Shown: positions 26,261 to 34,993 of the stretch, one piece after another
How positions within the stretch are numbered: the first letter of the stretch is position 1
Layout: each line of letters opens with the position of its first letter
DNA from: Clostridium sp. D43t1_170807_H7
GTDB taxonomy: Bacteria; Bacillota; Clostridia; Clostridiales; Clostridiaceae
Assembly (NCBI RefSeq): GCF_015555905.1
Contig: NZ_JADNLK010000003.1
Span: 124,001 to 188,000, forward strand
Direction of reading: 5' to 3'
DNA length: 64,000 bases
Translations under genes and position numbers: made by a program
The notes under the pieces: model-generated
The model's database searches: none
What the model was told of the DNA's origin: nothing
Seen by the model: the letters and a program-made list of their open reading frames with translations, nothing else

Positions 26261-27211
26261 TTAGTAATTTCCACTTCTAATTTCTTCAGCTATCTTTTCT
26301 ATTTTTCTTAGTCTATGGTTTATTCCTGATTTACCTACTGGTGGATCTAACATTTCACCTAATTCCTTAAGTGACTCATCTGGATAGCTTAATCTTAGTT
26401 CTGCAACTTCTTGAAGATTTTTAGGTAATCTTTGAAGTCCTATACTATTTTGTATAAGTTTTATACTTTCTACTTGTCTAACTGCTGCATTAACTGTCTT
26501 ACTTAAATTTGCAGTTTCACAGTTAACAAGTCTATTTACGTTATTTCTCATTTCCTTCATAATTCTTATATTTTCTAATTCAAGTAATGAAGTATGAGCA
26601 CCAACGATATTTAAAATGTCAACTATCTGTTCACCTTCTTTTATATATATTATAAAGCTATTTTTTCTTTGAATAACTTTTGAGTTTAATCCAAATAAGT
26701 TAATAAGCTTTGATAAATCTATTGCATATTCCTCACTATGAGTTACAAATTCTAGATGATATGTCTTTTCAGGATTAGTTACACTTCCTCCACCAATAAA
26801 AGCTCCTCTTATATATGCCTTCTTTAATTCTTCTGTTTTTACCATTTCAGGATCTATTTTATAATCAAGAGTTAATACACCTTCTATTTCTCTAAAAATT
26901 CCTGTTTCTTGAAGTAGATCCCTAACCCCCATATCTTCTTCAATTAAAACCATGTATATATTGTTTTTCTTTAAAGAATTACTCTTTTTAACCATTAATT
27001 TAGAATGTATATTAAAGTGTTCCTTTAGTATAGTGAATATATGTCTTGCTGAAGCTGGATTTTCTGTTGTAATTCTAAAGCTAAGACCTTTCCCACTAAA
27101 TCCTATTGTTCCACTACCTTTCATTATTGCCGAAAGCTCTGCTAATGCTTCCTCTTTAGATATATCAATATATCTACATATTTCTCCTTTTACTTTCGCT
27201 GAAAACGACAT
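26261..27211 (-). CDS. whiA: DNA-binding protein WhiA
   Basis: WhiA of 316 residues. The N-terminal two thirds have the degenerate LAGLIDADG-like fold of the family (for example AYIRGAFIGGGSVTNPEKTYHLEF around 130-153), with catalytic acids lost. The C-terminal helix-turn-helix reads LPKNLQEVAELRLSYPDESLKELGEMLDPPVGKSGINHRLRKIEKIAEE. In Firmicutes WhiA affects cell division and chromosome segregation; in Actinobacteria it controls sporulation. It normally follows yvcK directly; here about 7.8 kb of other genes separate them. AGGAG precedes the ATG. Confidence 0.96.
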   Translation of the reverse strand: MSFSAKVKGEICRYIDISKEEALAELSAIMKGSGTIGFSGKGLSFRITTENPASARHIFTILKEHFNIHSKLMVKKSNSLKKNNIYMVLIEEDMGVRDLLQETGIFREIEGVLTLDYKIDPEMVKTEELKKAYIRGAFIGGGSVTNPEKTYHLEFVTHSEEYAIDLSKLINLFGLNSKVIQRKNSFIIYIKEGEQIVDILNIVGAHTSLLELENIRIMKEMRNNVNRLVNCETANLSKTVNAAVRQVESIKLIQNSIGLQRLPKNLQEVAELRLSYPDESLKELGEMLDPPVGKSGINHRLRKIEKIAEEIRSGNY

Positions 27212-27397
27212 AAATTATTCTCCTAACTAACTATAAATATATACTTTATTATATCATAAACTGTGCCGTATGTGTCATAGTATTATTTTCTATTGAAATT
27301 TAGTATTATATTTATAAATGATTAAATTTTTAACTCTAATATTACATATATATATTATTATTGTTTAATTTTATAATTTATTTTTATAAAATAAAAA

Positions 27398-27455
27398 GCT
27401 ATATAATTAAAAATATTTCTAAAATTAATTATAGAATATTTTAAATCATATAGCC
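27398..27455 (-). terminator. Terminator of the lipoprotein / ABC operon
   Basis: Long imperfect hairpin (GGCTATATGATT...AATTATATAGC on the minus strand) followed by TTTTTA. It lies just past the lipoprotein gene and separates the accessory operon from whiA. Confidence 0.75.
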
Positions 27456-27473
27456 TATTAATGACATTATAAA

Positions 27474-29720
27474 TTATTCAGATAAATAAAGTTGTAATTT
27501 ATTTTCTATATTTAAAAGAGTTTCATCTAATGTTCTTTCATCTAATATATATTCTTCAATATACTCAATTATCTGATTTAATACTAGTTTATCTGGAACT
27601 AAGATTCTATTAATTTGACCTATATTTTTTTCTAATATATTTATCTCATCTTCACTTAATTTTTTTATAGTGGTCTCTATTAATTCTCCTTCAATAGTAT
27701 ATCTAGATTCAGAAGTTTCTAATTCATCACTTGATAAATTTTTTCTAAACACATTTAAATTTACTGGTAATCCACAATCTTGTGCTACTCTCTGATAATC
27801 ATAATTAAAACATTTGATCAAGAATTCACTAGCTAAGTCTATTGCTTCACTTTTAGAATTTATACCTATTGAACAAACAGGTATAATAAATTGCGTATCT
27901 TGTCCATTCCAAAATTCATAATTAATATCATTTCTATATTTTTTTATTGATTCAATTTTAGATAAATCATAAATAGTAGTTATATTACTTATATTTATTC
28001 TTGGACCATTACTATATAATATTTCATCTAAATTATTTCTATCATAATAATTTACTGAAGAATATGACTCTCCATTTAATGCATCACCAAATCTTTCACG
28101 TTTATCATAATCTTTATTTAATTTTTCATCAGAAATACTATTAACTATTATATTATATATAGTCTTAGTGCTATTTAAAAACTCAATTAATTTATTTCGT
28201 TCTATTTCATTCTCATTAATTATCCAATCCTCACCACAACTTCTATATAATAACCACACTAAATCTGAAGGTTCGTAAATATCCATTATATTTTCTTTCC
28301 CATCGAGTGTTTTTATTACCTCTGTCAGTTTATTTAAATTATTGATATCATTTATCTCTTTAGCTGAAATTGATTGTAAAGCAAATCTTAATGGAACAAA
28401 ATGTATCTCACTTTTATTATTCTTCAGTATTTCAAAGAAATTATTAAATAAATTTTCACCACCTATAATTTGACTACTTATATCATTAAGATTTAATAAT
28501 AAACCCTTATCTACATATGACTTTATTGGCAAATCATCTAACACAATTAAATCTGGACCATTACCAGATACAATATCAATATTAAGATTTTTTATTTCAT
28601 CATTAACCGTTTTAGATGAATCCATTGTTTCTATACCAATTTCATATTTTATATCAACATTTTCATTTTCACTACTATATTTTCTTATTACTTGATTAAT
28701 TATTTCATTTTCATATAAAGAATAAATTGTAAAAGTTTTTTTTTCTAATTTAATATCATCTTCTTGTATTTTAAACTTTTTTAAAATATATTTACTTTCC
28801 TCATAATCATAAAACAACATTAAATATTCATCTTGATTAATTTCCTTAAATTTAACCAATTTAAATTCTGTGCTTAATATTTTTGATAAATCAAAAACTT
28901 TTGTTATTTTATTATCATTACTAATTGTATATAATCCTTTATTTGTTACAGCATATATATAATCACCATTAGACCTATATAATTCTATAACCATATCTTG
29001 AAGTTCATTACTTAAATCTACTTTATCTATAATTTGATTACTTTTTTTGTCCATTTTAATAATTTCATCACTTGTATAAAAAAATAAATATTCATCATTA
29101 AAACAAATTGCATCTATTTTATTATTAGTTGATAAATCTATTTTTCGTACTTCTTCACTCTCATTTTTTAAATCTATAATATTTACTTCTTCTTCTGAAT
29201 TAGTAAAAATAATTATATTTTCGTTATAATCGTAAACAAATTTACTTATATCATTATATTCTCCAGATAATAAATTTACTTCCTCTCCTTTTCCTTCGCT
29301 GTTCGATATATAGATATTCAAGCTGTCTTCATTTATATCATTATAACAAATACATTCATTAATAATAATACCATTTTGGGTTATACTATTATTCATTATA
29401 ATATTTTCCTTGTCACACATTAGTTTTAAATTAACATCTTCTTGTAACCATTCTTCATTATTTTTATTTAACTTATAATTAAAGAAATTACCATCCTTAT
29501 TAATACCTGCTATTGCTATTTCTCCGTTTTCTAAAACCTGAATATCATTTATTTCATTAACATCATGTGGCAACATATATTCTTCTTGTGTATAACTCAT
29601 AATTATATTATCATCATTATTTTTATTACTATAATTACATCCACACATAATAGTAATTGCGATTATCATAATTACCATAATTATTTTTCTAAATATATTA
29701 TTCTCATTACACCTACTCAT
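27474..29720 (-). CDS. Large lipoprotein with a solute-binding-like C-terminal half
   Basis: Protein of about 748 residues. The N-terminus is a lipoprotein signal (MVIMIIAITIMCGCNYS, likely lipidated at Cys28). Residues about 40-330 show repeated short strands of 'N-G-I-Y-T-I' type (for example SNGDYIYAVTNKGLYTIS), suggesting a beta-propeller. From about 335 the chain resembles a family 1 extracellular solute-binding protein: NEIINQVIRKYSSENENVDI, IDIVSGNGPDLIVLDDLP, YVDKGLLLNLNDI, and a late QRVAQDCGLPVNLNVF. A frame extends 17 codons upstream, but the ATG at 29720, just after the stop of the ABC ATPase gene, fits the signal peptide. It is the last gene of the bacteriocin-like operon; immunity or sensing is possible (inference). 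Confidence 0.7.
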   Translation of the reverse strand: MSRCNENNIFRKIIMVIMIIAITIMCGCNYSNKNNDDNIIMSYTQEEYMLPHDVNEINDIQVLENGEIAIAGINKDGNFFNYKLNKNNEEWLQEDVNLKLMCDKENIIMNNSITQNGIIINECICYNDINEDSLNIYISNSEGKGEEVNLLSGEYNDISKFVYDYNENIIIFTNSEEEVNIIDLKNESEEVRKIDLSTNNKIDAICFNDEYLFFYTSDEIIKMDKKSNQIIDKVDLSNELQDMVIELYRSNGDYIYAVTNKGLYTISNDNKITKVFDLSKILSTEFKLVKFKEINQDEYLMLFYDYEESKYILKKFKIQEDDIKLEKKTFTIYSLYENEIINQVIRKYSSENENVDIKYEIGIETMDSSKTVNDEIKNLNIDIVSGNGPDLIVLDDLPIKSYVDKGLLLNLNDISSQIIGGENLFNNFFEILKNNKSEIHFVPLRFALQSISAKEINDINNLNKLTEVIKTLDGKENIMDIYEPSDLVWLLYRSCGEDWIINENEIERNKLIEFLNSTKTIYNIIVNSISDEKLNKDYDKRERFGDALNGESYSSVNYYDRNNLDEILYSNGPRINISNITTIYDLSKIESIKKYRNDINYEFWNGQDTQFIIPVCSIGINSKSEAIDLASEFLIKCFNYDYQRVAQDCGLPVNLNVFRKNLSSDELETSESRYTIEGELIETTIKKLSEDEINILEKNIGQINRILVPDKLVLNQIIEYIEEYILDERTLDETLLNIENKLQLYLSE

Positions 29721-29727
29721 AAAATAT

Positions 29728-30396
29728 CTAACCTTGTATACTTCCATTATTAATAAAAATAACTCTATCACTAATTTCTGCTACTGCACTATCATGAGTA
29801 ACAATTACAATAGTTTTTCCTGTGGAATTAATCTCTTTAAATATATCTAATATTACCTCCTCAGTAACAGTATCAACTGATCCAGTAGGCTCATCGGCTA
29901 AAATTATTTCTGGCTCAGTTATTAATGCTCTTGCAATTGCTACTCTAGCCTTCTGACCACCTGATAATTGTGATGGATAAGATTTTATTTTATCTTCTAT
30001 ATTTAATTTATTACAGATTTCATAAACCTTTTGTTTTATTATTTTTTTATTTATATTTTTATATTTTAGAGGTAATGCAATATTATTAAAAACATTTAAA
30101 TCATCAATTAATGTATAATTTTGTATTATAAACCCAATATTATCTCTTCTGTATTTTGTTATTTTATTTTTATTTTTAAAATCTAATATATTTTCTTTAT
30201 ATCTATACTCTCCATTAGTTGGCTCATCTAATCCTCCTAAAATGTTTAATAAAGTAGATTTTCCAGAACCACTTCTTCCCATTATAGAAATCAATTCACC
30301 TTTTTTTATACTTAGATTTATGTTATTTAATGCAATAGTTTCACTCTCACCTTTCCCATAAACTTTTCTCATATTTTTTATCTCAATTAAATTCAC
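29728..30396 (-). CDS. ABC transporter ATP-binding protein, MacB/LolD type
   Basis: ATPase of 222 residues with Walker A GRSGSGKST (40-48), Q-loop GFIIQNYTLIDDLNVFNN, signature QLSGGQKARVAIARAL, Walker B IILADEPTGSVD and the H-loop IVIVTHD. It belongs to the MacB/LolD/FtsE-like class that works with FtsX-like permeases rather than classical importers. Its start codon overlaps the stop of the upstream permease by one base. It pairs with the two FtsX-like proteins encoded just upstream. Similar ATPases accompany lactococcin 972-type bacteriocins. Confidence 0.93.
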   Translation of the reverse strand: MNLIEIKNMRKVYGKGESETIALNNINLSIKKGELISIMGRSGSGKSTLLNILGGLDEPTNGEYRYKENILDFKNKNKITKYRRDNIGFIIQNYTLIDDLNVFNNIALPLKYKNINKKIIKQKVYEICNKLNIEDKIKSYPSQLSGGQKARVAIARALITEPEIILADEPTGSVDTVTEEVILDIFKEINSTGKTIVIVTHDSAVAEISDRVIFINNGSIQG

Positions 30397-31664
30397 TAGT
30401 TATTTCTCCTTAATAATTCACTTATATTAATTTTATTTATTTTATAAATTGGAATTATACTTATAATTCCGATTATAACTATATCAAATGCAAATACCTT
30501 CAATATCAAATCCAAAGTCACATTAATATTAAATCCACTAAAGTATATTGCAAAAAATGATGCAACTAAAACAAAAATACTTATTTCTGCCAATATATAT
30601 GATTTTATATCATTCATACTAGCTCCACTTATAAGGTGTACTCCATACTCCTTAATATTTATACTTATCTTACTTACAGTAATAGAAATAATTGAAATTA
30701 CAGAAAAAATTAAGCATAATAAACTTAATACTCCCATTGTATATAAATAATCTTTTAATGATTCTTGAAATACCTGTAAATTATATCTATAGTCAATAAA
30801 TTCAAATTCCCCCAATCCATTAGCTAGTGCTATTTCATTAACTTCTGCCAAAAGTTTATCTGCATTAGGATTTTCACTTATTATCACTGTATTATTTATT
30901 CTATTTATAAGCATATTTCTATCTTCTTTTATCACTTCTATATCATCTAAAGGTAATATAATATAATTATCTAGATTTATTATTCCTCCATATTTTATAA
31001 AATGCTTATTACTTGGTAAATAATCAACAACTTTAATATTTATATTTTTTTCATTTAATCTAATTGATACAGTTTCCCCAATATTAATTTTATCCTTATA
31101 TTTACTTCCTAAAATTACAGGAAGATATTCTTCATCTATATAATCACTATTTTTAAACTTTATATTTATTTCATCATAAAACTGTTCATTTACCATCAAA
31201 GTACTATATCCTATATGTACAGTATGACCTTCATGATTTTCATGCGCTTTACACTCTTCCTCTCCTACTATAGTACTAATATCACTAAGTTTTTCATTTA
31301 GTATTTCATCATTAAATTCAAAAACATATTCTTCAGTTTCTATTAATTTATATTTATTTTGTAATATTTTATAAAATTTATAAAATTTTTCACTCGTATA
31401 TAATTCTTCCTTCTTATCTAATAACTTTAAATTTTCTTCATGATTATTATCCACTTCAACATTTGTAAAAGTTTCTAATAACTCACAATAAGAATGCTCT
31501 CCTAAAATTTTTTTAATAATTTCATTACTTGAATTCTGTTCTTTATAATTAACATTAATTGTTATGCTTAAAAATATTCCTACTACCAATAATAAAAAAA
31601 CACTTATAGATAAAATCAAATTCTTACAAATGCTATTATATATATATTCTAAAACCCTTTTCAT
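30396..31664 (-). CDS. FtsX/MacB-like ABC transporter permease
   Basis: Membrane protein of 422 residues. One helix at about 13-33 is followed by a large extracytoplasmic domain (about 34-300, with a His-rich ECKAHENHEGHTVHIG segment near 140), then three C-terminal helices (about 312-334, 357-380, 392-412): the MacB/FtsX topology. The C-terminal block ...KEYGVHLISGASMNDIKSYIL...YKINKINISELL is typical of FtsX-like domains. It overlaps the ATPase gene by one base and lies four bases after the other permease, so the three make one transporter. Confidence 0.85.
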   Translation of the reverse strand: MKRVLEYIYNSICKNLILSISVFLLLVVGIFLSITINVNYKEQNSSNEIIKKILGEHSYCELLETFTNVEVDNNHEENLKLLDKKEELYTSEKFYKFYKILQNKYKLIETEEYVFEFNDEILNEKLSDISTIVGEEECKAHENHEGHTVHIGYSTLMVNEQFYDEINIKFKNSDYIDEEYLPVILGSKYKDKINIGETVSIRLNEKNINIKVVDYLPSNKHFIKYGGIINLDNYIILPLDDIEVIKEDRNMLINRINNTVIISENPNADKLLAEVNEIALANGLGEFEFIDYRYNLQVFQESLKDYLYTMGVLSLLCLIFSVISIISITVSKISINIKEYGVHLISGASMNDIKSYILAEISIFVLVASFFAIYFSGFNINVTLDLILKVFAFDIVIIGIISIIPIYKINKINISELLRRNN

Positions 31665-31668
31665 CTTT

Positions 31669-32691
31669 TTACCTCATTAATGTTGATATATTACCCTTTA
31701 ACGACTTTAATAACGATGGTATTGCTATAATAATTGTAATTATAAAAGTTAATAAATATGATTTAACTACTATCTCTAAATTTATATTTATATTTATTGA
31801 AGTTAAACAATTTAATATCATTATTATAACTATTCCTATAATAGCAGATATACTGGAATATTTAACGTATTCTATTAGTGTATCACTTATAATTCTAATA
31901 TCTTTTACTCCTATAAGTTTCTTTACTGCAATACTATCCTTTTTATCACTAATCCAGATTAATGATACTGAAAAACTAGTTAATATCATAATAACTATTA
32001 AACATATAAAAATTTGTTTATATCCTGAATTATCATTTACATAGATTTTATTGCTAAGTTCATTATTATCTTGTTCATAAATATTACATCCCTCAAGTTT
32101 TTTATCAATAAGGTTCTTTATATTTGTACTATTATCTATTCCATCTATTAGATACATACCATCTATTCCAGTTTTATTTATTAAATATGGCAAATTTATC
32201 AAAATCATATTATCATATATGCTTGATTTATTTTCATACCCTAAAATCCCTATTATATCTAGTTCATCATCCATGAAAGTATACTTTTCCTTGTTATATA
32301 AACTTTTTAATATTTCTTTTCCAACTATAGCTACTCCTTTTTTATCATTCATATCAGATTCAGTAAAATAATTTCCCTTTAAAATAGGAGGCATATAAGT
32401 TTGCCCTTTAGTATATACCGCTGATACTTGTTGATTTGAAACTATATTTTTCTTATATAAAATATAATCACTGTTACTTAATTCATTAGTCCACTTATAA
32501 TCTATTGTTTTTTCATAATTTTCTGATTCCATAATAAAGCTTTTTATATCTTTTGAATAAAAAGCTTCACTTTCTAACATCATAAATTTTAAGTTATTAT
32601 AATAGCTTACTATAGCTAGTGAAAATACTGTAACAGTAGTACACATAAACATTATAATTATTGCCGAAATTTTAATTTTTTTTATTTTCAT
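31669..32691 (-). CDS. FtsX/MacB-like ABC transporter permease
   Basis: Membrane protein of 340 residues with the same topology as its neighbour: a first helix at about 8-30, an extracytoplasmic domain (about 31-220, with KGNYFTESDMNDKKGVAIVGKEIL as in MacB-type periplasmic domains) and three C-terminal helices. VKKLIGVKDIRIISDTLIEYVKYS corresponds to the FtsX domain coupling region. First gene of the transporter set, about 100 bases downstream of the lactococcin-like gene with a hairpin in between. Two separate half-permeases may stand in for the single long membrane protein found in lactococcin 972 loci (inference). Confidence 0.8.
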   Translation of the reverse strand: MKIKKIKISAIIIMFMCTTVTVFSLAIVSYYNNLKFMMLESEAFYSKDIKSFIMESENYEKTIDYKWTNELSNSDYILYKKNIVSNQQVSAVYTKGQTYMPPILKGNYFTESDMNDKKGVAIVGKEILKSLYNKEKYTFMDDELDIIGILGYENKSSIYDNMILINLPYLINKTGIDGMYLIDGIDNSTNIKNLIDKKLEGCNIYEQDNNELSNKIYVNDNSGYKQIFICLIVIMILTSFSVSLIWISDKKDSIAVKKLIGVKDIRIISDTLIEYVKYSSISAIIGIVIIMILNCLTSINININLEIVVKSYLLTFIITIIIAIPSLLKSLKGNISTLMR

Positions 32692-32741
32692 TCATATTCT
32701 CCATATATTGTTTAATACATATTACAATTAGTTATTAAAAA

Positions 32742-32773
32742 ATCTAAGAATTAATTTAAATTAATTCTTAGAT
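32742..32773 (-). terminator. Palindromic terminator between the bacteriocin-like gene and the ABC genes
   Basis: A perfect 32-base palindrome (ATCTAAGAATTAATTT and its complement) followed on the minus strand by TTTTTAAT. Its place after the small secreted protein gene suggests partial termination, giving more precursor than transporter transcript. Confidence 0.8.
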
Positions 32774-32793
32774 CCTATTTAAATTATATCGAA

Positions 32794-33159
32794 TTAATTT
32801 TTAGAGTAATAACTTTTAACATTAGTATCCCTAGTATTTACTGAAAATGAGCCTGTAGCTACACATCCACTCTTTGAATTGCTTCTAGAATCAAGTACTT
32901 TACCTGTTGTAGAAGATATAATCTGTATCTTATGAGTATGTGATATTGCAGTTACCTTCCCTTTAATAACATCGTACCAATCACTATTACCACTAGCAGT
33001 TGTTTTATTTGTGAAAAGGTTTATACTTCTATGATGATGTGAATCAAATCCCCCTTTAGTATGAATTGAACTCGTATGATCTGCATATGCTAATGTTGGT
33101 ATCGATAAAATAGTTGCCATTGCAAGTCCAAATATAACATTTTTAATTTTTTTATTCAT
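32794..33159 (-). CDS. Secreted lactococcin 972-like protein
   Basis: Protein of 121 residues with a clear Sec signal peptide (MNKKIKNVIFGLAMATILSI, cleavage after AYA at 26) and a mature part of about 95 residues. The C-terminal half (HTHKIQIISSTTGKVLDS...CVATGSFSVNTRDTNVKSYY, about 74-118) follows the lactococcin 972 pattern of H-S-A-T-V, an 'AG-WA-A'-like block and a terminal YY, but lacks the usual Trp. A His-rich FDSHHHR lies near 39-44 and there is one Cys (99). It is followed by a terminator, two FtsX-like permeases and a MacB-like ATPase, much as in lactococcin 972 loci. Bacteriocin function is inferred. Confidence 0.55.
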   Translation of the reverse strand: MNKKIKNVIFGLAMATILSIPTLAYADHTSSIHTKGGFDSHHHRSINLFTNKTTASGNSDWYDVIKGKVTAISHTHKIQIISSTTGKVLDSRSNSKSGCVATGSFSVNTRDTNVKSYYSKN

Positions 33160-33307
33160 ATATTTCCCCTTATTAAATGGTATTAGTATAAATTTTTTAC
33201 ATTTTGATTAAATATTAGTTAATCGCGATTACATATTTATTATTACATATATGTATTTTATTGTAAATATATTTATTGTATTTTTTAATTTTTTTACAAA
33301 TTTTTAT
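33160..33307 (-). promoter_or_regulatory. Promoter region of the bacteriocin-like operon with a CG-containing palindrome
   Basis: Upstream of the secreted protein gene lies the 10-bp palindrome AATCGCGATT at 33221-33230, rare in such AT-rich DNA, and a TATACT -10-like hexamer near 33192 with only a weak -35. It may be an operator. Regulator unknown. Confidence 0.35.
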
Positions 33308-33517
33308 AATAAAGTAACTTTTCCCCTGAAATAGTCATCATTAAAACTTGTGCTAAATTATCCGAATCATGTTTTTCATATCCTTTAGCAATTTTAATTA
33401 AGTCTGTTTCTATTACTTATACACTTGGATCTTTTATATTATCATAATCTAACTCTACTAATTTAGAGCCTTTTTAAATATCTTTCTTTTATCTCTTCTG
33501 GTATAGTTCCATTAAAA
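33308..33517 (-). pseudogene. Degenerate second copy of the yvcK 3' region
   Basis: About 205 bases are clearly similar, in the same orientation, to yvcK bases 35057-35262, sharing stretches such as CATATCCTTTAGCAATTTTAAT, TCTGTTTCTATTACTT and TTTATATTATCATAATCTA. The copy has point changes and a small deletion and does not reach the yvcK stop. It marks a duplication across the inserted DNA. Confidence 0.88.
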
Positions 33518-33692
33518 GTGCATCTGCAGTAATTAAACAAAATTATGGATTTAGAGAATTTTTAATGAGAGAGAATAAAAAAGTCAGAATGGACCTTTGA
33601 TAATGGCATTTGCTTATAATGTTAATAAATTGCACAACAAAACTTTACAATATCGAAACGGCGAGCTATTGCACAAAGCGAAAAGTACATAA
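33518..33692 (+). pseudogene. C-terminal remnant of an IS1182-type transposase
   Basis: On the plus strand AVIKQNYGFREFLMRENKKVRM, then after a small deletion and frameshift PLIMAFAYNVNKLHNKTLQYRNG and a stop at 33692. This 'GFR-FL-RG...V..EW.l...A.N..Kl' pattern is the C-terminus of IS1182 family transposases. No terminal inverted repeats were recognised. It abuts the partial yvcK copy. Confidence 0.7.
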
Positions 33693-33717
33693 TAAAAACT
33701 ATATAATAAAATTATAC

Positions 33718-33742
33718 TAGAAGGCATTTAACCTTCTTTTTG
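33718..33742 (+). terminator. Terminator after the transposase remnant
   Basis: AGAAGG / CCTTCT hairpin followed by TTTTT on the plus strand, about 30 bases after the remnant's stop. Confidence 0.65.
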
Positions 33743-33809
33743 TCATGTAAAAAACAAAATTAATGGTTATATTTACATAAAATTAATTGTATAAAATTTT
33801 ATACAATTA

Positions 33810-33863
33810 AAAAAGGAGCTGTATTCAGACTGAATTTATTAATTCAATCTGATACAGCTTCCT
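33810..33863 (-). terminator. Terminator of the LPXTG gene remnant
   Basis: Long stem AGCTGTATCAGATTGAATT / AATTCAGTCTGAATACAGCT on the minus strand followed by CCTTTTTTA. It lies directly past the stop at 33872. Confidence 0.85.
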
Positions 33864-33871
33864 ATCTTATA

Positions 33872-34921
33872 TTATTTTTTATTTCTTTTTATTAATCCTA
33901 ATCCCCCTAATATAGAACAGATTCCTAATAATAAATATGTTCCAATTCCAACAGCGTTACCTGTATTAGGTAATTTTGAAGGTTTATTATTTGTATTATC
34001 ATCTGTTGTACTGTTGTTAGTATTAGTGTTAGGTTTTGTGCTTTCAGTATTACTATTCTTGTCGTCAGATGTTGTATCATTGTTTTCTGGATAAACTATT
34101 GTATCATTATTTGTAGTTCCATCTGCAACTTCATCCTTTATAGAAGTATTATTTTCTTTAGCAAATTTATTAAGAGCATTTATCATTTCAACTCTTGAAT
34201 TTTCTACTTTTATAACAGCATACATACTGTCCCCACTATTTCTAGTAACTCTATTAAATTTAATTACATATAAAGTAAAATCGTCTTGTGTTGTTACAGA
34301 TATTACTTTGGTATTTAATGCTTTTAATTCATTTAAGAATCCGTTAAACACATCTATTAATACATCTTTAATTGTTAATTCAAGAGGGTTATCAGCTTCT
34401 CCGCTACCATTAACAATTTCAACTACTTCGTGTTCAAATTCAGGTTGCTCTGGAACACTTGGTTCACTTGGAGTTTCTACATCCTCAACAGGTACATCAT
34501 CAGGTAATGTAACTGGTGTATCGTCAACAACTTGGTCAGTATCTGGATTAACCATCATGTCATCATCAAAATCTGGTTCTGGATATTCATCTGGTTTAAC
34601 GTTCATACCATCATCAAAGTTATCATCTGGTATTACTGGTTCTGGTTTAACCAGCATATCGTCACTTACACCACTATCATCTGGTAACACATCTTGAACT
34701 GGAACATCGTCTGGTAGAGTTACTGGAGTATCTTCTACTACTTGATCTTCGTCTGGATTTACCATCATATCATCGTCAAAATCTGGTTCTGGATATTCGT
34801 CTGGTTTAACGTTCATGTCGTTGTCGATATTATCATCTTCAGGCAGTACATCTTGAACAGGAACGTCATCTGGTAATGTAGTAGGTATATTTTCTACAAC
34901 TTGATCTTCGTCTGGTTTACT
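33872..34921 (-). pseudogene. 5'-truncated cell-wall protein gene with acidic repeats and LPNTG sorting signal
   Basis: The open frame of about 349 codons ends in a complete sortase signal: SKLPNTGNAVGIG, a hydrophobic helix and KRNKK. N-terminally it has near-identical acidic repeats of about 70 residues (MNVKPDEYPEPDFDDDMMVN... and TPVTLPDDVPV...DV, with copies around 34590 and 34800 and a third partial one up to 34921). Between lies a folded-looking domain (ELTIKDVLIDVFNGFLNELKALN...). The frame is cut by a stop at 34922-34924, with no signal peptide or ribosome site. A wall-anchored protein needs export, so I read it as the 3' part of a longer gene, truncated next to yvcK. It could still be translated from an internal ATG. 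Confidence 0.75.
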
Positions 34922-34993
34922 TCATCTTTTTAACTAGTCTTTCACTATACTACACTCATTAATATTAAATTTTATTTATATTATAGGATACAC

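Noticed and set aside
34308-34697. Serine/glycine-rich plus-strand frame of 129 codons
   Set aside because: It is the antisense of the acidic repeat region; the repeat composition keeps the opposite strand open by chance.
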